NCBI GenBank assembly: GCA_938038825.1
Contig: CALHST010000058.1
Location: forward strand, 1-7,522
Direction of reading: 5' to 3'
Origin: an uncultured Paracoccaceae bacterium
GTDB taxonomy: Bacteria > Pseudomonadota > Alphaproteobacteria > Rhodobacterales > Rhodobacteraceae
Length of the DNA: 7,522 bases
The notes beneath the pieces are model-generated. The model worked only from the letters and a program-made list of their open reading frames with translations, did not search any database and had not been told where the DNA came from. Each line of letters starts with the position of its first letter. Position 1 is the first letter of the stretch. This document shows, piece by piece, positions 5,735-7,522 of the stretch. The translations under genes and the position numbers were made by a program.

Positions 5735-6850
5735 TCAGAACCCTCTATGCGCGGCGACGATGGCAGCGTGATAGGCGTAGTCGCCCAGCCATTCCGCCGA
5801 AACCCGCGCGCGTTTCATATAAAATCCCATGTCAAAAGCATCTGTCATGCCAATGCCGCCATGCATCTGAACACCTTCGATCACGGCCAGTTTGGCTGTG
5901 GACGTGGCGCGTGCCTTGGCGAGAGAGACTGCCAGCCCTGCGTTCTTGGGATCTTCGTCCAACATCCGGCCTGCGTTCAGGATGGCCGAGGATGTGACCT
6001 CGATCTCGCTCCACAAATGCGCGGCGCGGTGTTGTAGAGCCTGAAACGCGCCGATGGGCATGCCGAACTGCTTGCGTTCTTTCAGGTATTCAACAGTCAT
6101 CCCAAAAGCACCCGCAGACAGACCTGTCATTTCCGCAGACAATGCAGCTTGTCCGGCTTGTAGGGCAGGGGTCAGCACCGTCATGGCGTTGTCGACCTGG
6201 CCCAAGACGTCCTCGCCAGTGGCCTCGACATTTTCAAAATCAATGCGCGCACTGTCGCGCGCGTCGATCATGTTTTGGCTTTTGCGGTCGATTCCAGCGC
6301 GCTCTGCCGGGATGTTGAACAGGGTTAGCCCGTCTTCGGTTCGCGCCAAGACCAAAAGGCGGTCAGCCAATGCGCCATCAACGACAAAGGTTTTGGATCC
6401 GTTGAGGCGAAATCCGTTCCCGTCAGGTGTGGCGGTGAGCGCTGTTGCATCGGGATTGAATTTACTCCCTTCGTCAATGGCAAGTGCATAGGTCACTTTT
6501 CCTTCCGCAATCGCAGTTAGGGCCTGTTTTGCGCGCGCATCACCCACGTGGCGCAAGGCCGTCGCGGCCATGACTGCGGTACTGATGAACGGGCTGCTAA
6601 CCAGCGTTTTGCCCATCTCATTCGCCAAAATTCCAGCAGCGGCGTAGCCCATGTCTGACCCGCCCGCGTCTTCGGGGATCAGAATTCCAGTCCAGCCCAT
6701 TTCGGCCATTTGCGTCCAAAGTGCCGCGTCATGGGTTTTGCCTGCATCGCGTTGCGTGCGCAGGTGTCCAATTGGTGCGGCATCGTCCAGAAACCCGCGC
6801 GCACTGTCGGCCAGCATGGTTTCTTCTTCACTATGAACCAGTTTTGCCAT
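5735..6850 (-). CDS. Acyl-CoA dehydrogenase family protein (second, smaller ACAD)
   Basis: This 371-residue protein has the ACAD fold: an N-terminal helical domain (about 1-115, with MAEMGWTGILIPEDAGGSDMGY), a beta domain (about 118-225), and a C-terminal helical domain with YLKERKQFGMPIGAFQALQHR (255-275, FAD-contacting Arg/Gln/Phe) and QMHGGIGMTDAFDMGFYMKR (328-347, second-subunit FAD contact). The beta domain has ALAIDEGSKF where typical ACADs have a T-E-P motif, and the C-terminus ends soon after HRGF without the usual Y-E-G-T catalytic segment. Such shorter members often pair with a larger neighbour to form a mixed tetramer, as in the FadE28/FadE29 type of steroid side-chain ACADs. The preceding gene encodes another ACAD only six bases upstream, which fits. 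It is expected to be a FAD enzyme introducing an alpha,beta double bond, passing electrons to ETF; the substrate is unknown. ATG 6850 is chosen because the ACAD similarity begins directly at it. Confidence 0.95.
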   Translation of the reverse strand: MAKLVHSEEETMLADSARGFLDDAAPIGHLRTQRDAGKTHDAALWTQMAEMGWTGILIPEDAGGSDMGYAAAGILANEMGKTLVSSPFISTAVMAATALRHVGDARAKQALTAIAEGKVTYALAIDEGSKFNPDATALTATPDGNGFRLNGSKTFVVDGALADRLLVLARTEDGLTLFNIPAERAGIDRKSQNMIDARDSARIDFENVEATGEDVLGQVDNAMTVLTPALQAGQAALSAEMTGLSAGAFGMTVEYLKERKQFGMPIGAFQALQHRAAHLWSEIEVTSSAILNAGRMLDEDPKNAGLAVSLAKARATSTAKLAVIEGVQMHGGIGMTDAFDMGFYMKRARVSAEWLGDYAYHAAIVAAHRGF

Positions 6851-6856
6851 CTCAGA

Positions 6857-7522
6857 TCACCCCGGAAGACCAAGAACGCGGCGCGAGATGATCGACAGCA
6901 TCACTTCGGACGTTCCGCCTTCGATCGAGTTGGCTTTGGTGCGCAGCCAATCAGCAGGGCGCGACCCGTGCGGGCCATCCCATTCCAACGCATCTGACCC
7001 CCCGGCAGACATCATCAATTCATGGCGCTGCTTGTTCAACTCGGTCCCCATGTATTTCAGCATGGCTGAGGCGTCGCCAATCTCGCGCCCACCTTCGGCC
7101 ATATCTTTGTAGCGTTCCAGCGTGAGTCCAAAGGCCATTGCGTCCACTTCGCAGCGCATGGCATCTGTGCGCAAAACCAAGTCCATTTCGCCATCAACGC
7201 TTTCGGCAAGGATCGCACCCAAGGCGCGCCCACCGGACGGGTCCAACCCGCTGGCAGAGATCATTTCGCGTTCATGGGTCAGCAGGTATTTCGCCACGTC
7301 CCAACCGCGATTGACCGTACCAACGACCTGTTCCTTGGGAAACGTCACATCGTCAAAGAACGTCTCGCAGAACGGTGATGCACCCGAGATCAACTTGATG
7401 GGTCGCGTGCTGACGCCTTCGGTCGTCATGTCGATCAGAACAAAGGAAATGCCCTTGTGTTTGGGCGCGTCTTTGTCCGTGCGCACAAGGGCAAAGATCC
7501 AATCCGCCTTGTCCGCATAAGA
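6857..7522 (-). CDS. Acyl-CoA dehydrogenase family protein (first ACAD), N-terminus outside window
   Basis: The frame is open at the right edge and 221 residues are visible, roughly the second half of a protein of about 390-400 residues; the real start lies beyond 7522. The visible part begins SYADKADWIFALVRTD, the beta-domain strand common in larger ACADs, followed by GISFVLIDMTTEGVSTRPI, then ETFFDDVTFPKEQVVG and NRGWDVAKYLLTHERE leading into the C-terminal helices. The tail IEGGTSEVMLSIISRRVLGLPG is the familiar ACAD end, but the residue just before the G-T pair is Gly (6919-6917) where medium-chain ACADs have the catalytic Glu; the Glu sits one position earlier. Related families with this variant take the base from a different helix, so activity is not excluded. 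It probably forms a complex with the adjacent ACAD six bases downstream. A GTG codon at 7486 is an internal Val, not a start. Confidence 0.94.
   Translation of the reverse strand, partial: SYADKADWIFALVRTDKDAPKHKGISFVLIDMTTEGVSTRPIKLISGASPFCETFFDDVTFPKEQVVGTVNRGWDVAKYLLTHEREMISASGLDPSGGRALGAILAESVDGEMDLVLRTDAMRCEVDAMAFGLTLERYKDMAEGGREIGDASAMLKYMGTELNKQRHELMMSAGGSDALEWDGPHGSRPADWLRTKANSIEGGTSEVMLSIISRRVLGLPG

Noticed and set aside
1..7522. Mobile element, CRISPR array, tRNA/rRNA or prophage
   Set aside because: No transposase, integrase, direct-repeat array, RNA-gene-like segment or phage gene was seen; genes are contiguous, same-strand and metabolically coherent.

Overview
The window looks like a stretch of an alphaproteobacterial genome, most likely Rhodobacterales (Roseobacter group). 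This is judged from the protein style, a base composition that looks moderately GC-rich by eye, purine-rich AAGGAG ribosome sites and tightly packed operon layout; no database search was possible. Every convincing gene lies on the minus strand, so the biological order runs from base 7522 down to base 1. All plus-strand reading frames appear to be antisense shadows.

Layout in the direction of transcription: (1) the C-terminal part of an acyl-CoA dehydrogenase entering at the right edge (7522-6857); (2) a second, smaller acyl-CoA dehydrogenase (6850-5735); (3) a short-chain dehydrogenase/reductase (5731-4910); (4) a thiolase (4882-3686); (5) an FMN-dependent nitronate monooxygenase-like protein (3609-2617); (6) a histidine phosphatase-like protein (about 2624-1980); (7) an aminoglycoside-phosphotransferase-fold kinase of the ACAD10/ACAD11 type (1969-938). 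Gaps are 6, 3, 27, 76, about 0 (a short overlap or 4 nt, depending on the start codon) and 10 bases, so these seven genes are very probably one transcription unit. After a 128-base gap comes (8) the N-terminal 269 residues of a periplasmic substrate-binding protein of a branched-chain-amino-acid-type ABC transporter (809-1), cut by the left edge.

Taken together, the operon encodes a beta-oxidation-like route for a CoA thioester: dehydrogenation (two ACADs), ketone/alcohol redox chemistry (SDR) and thiolytic cleavage (thiolase). It also carries three less usual components: an NMO-type flavoprotein, a kinase-fold protein and a phosphatase-fold protein. The kinase plus ACAD combination recalls the route in which a 4-hydroxyacyl-CoA is phosphorylated and then rearranged (mammalian ACAD10/ACAD11; the Pseudomonas levulinate LvaA/LvaC pathway). 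An alternative reading is a steroid-ring or branched/alicyclic acid catabolic cluster like the actinobacterial FadE/IpdF/IpdC/FadA6 set. The nearby ABC binding protein may bring in the acid, but that is inference.

No RNA genes, mobile elements, CRISPR arrays or long repeats were seen. The most notable details are the missing second catalytic histidine in the phosphatase-like protein, a Gly at the usual catalytic Glu position in the first ACAD, and the kinase/phosphatase/ACAD association. Similar clusters are probably widespread in this bacterial group, so the window is metabolically interesting rather than clearly a new system.
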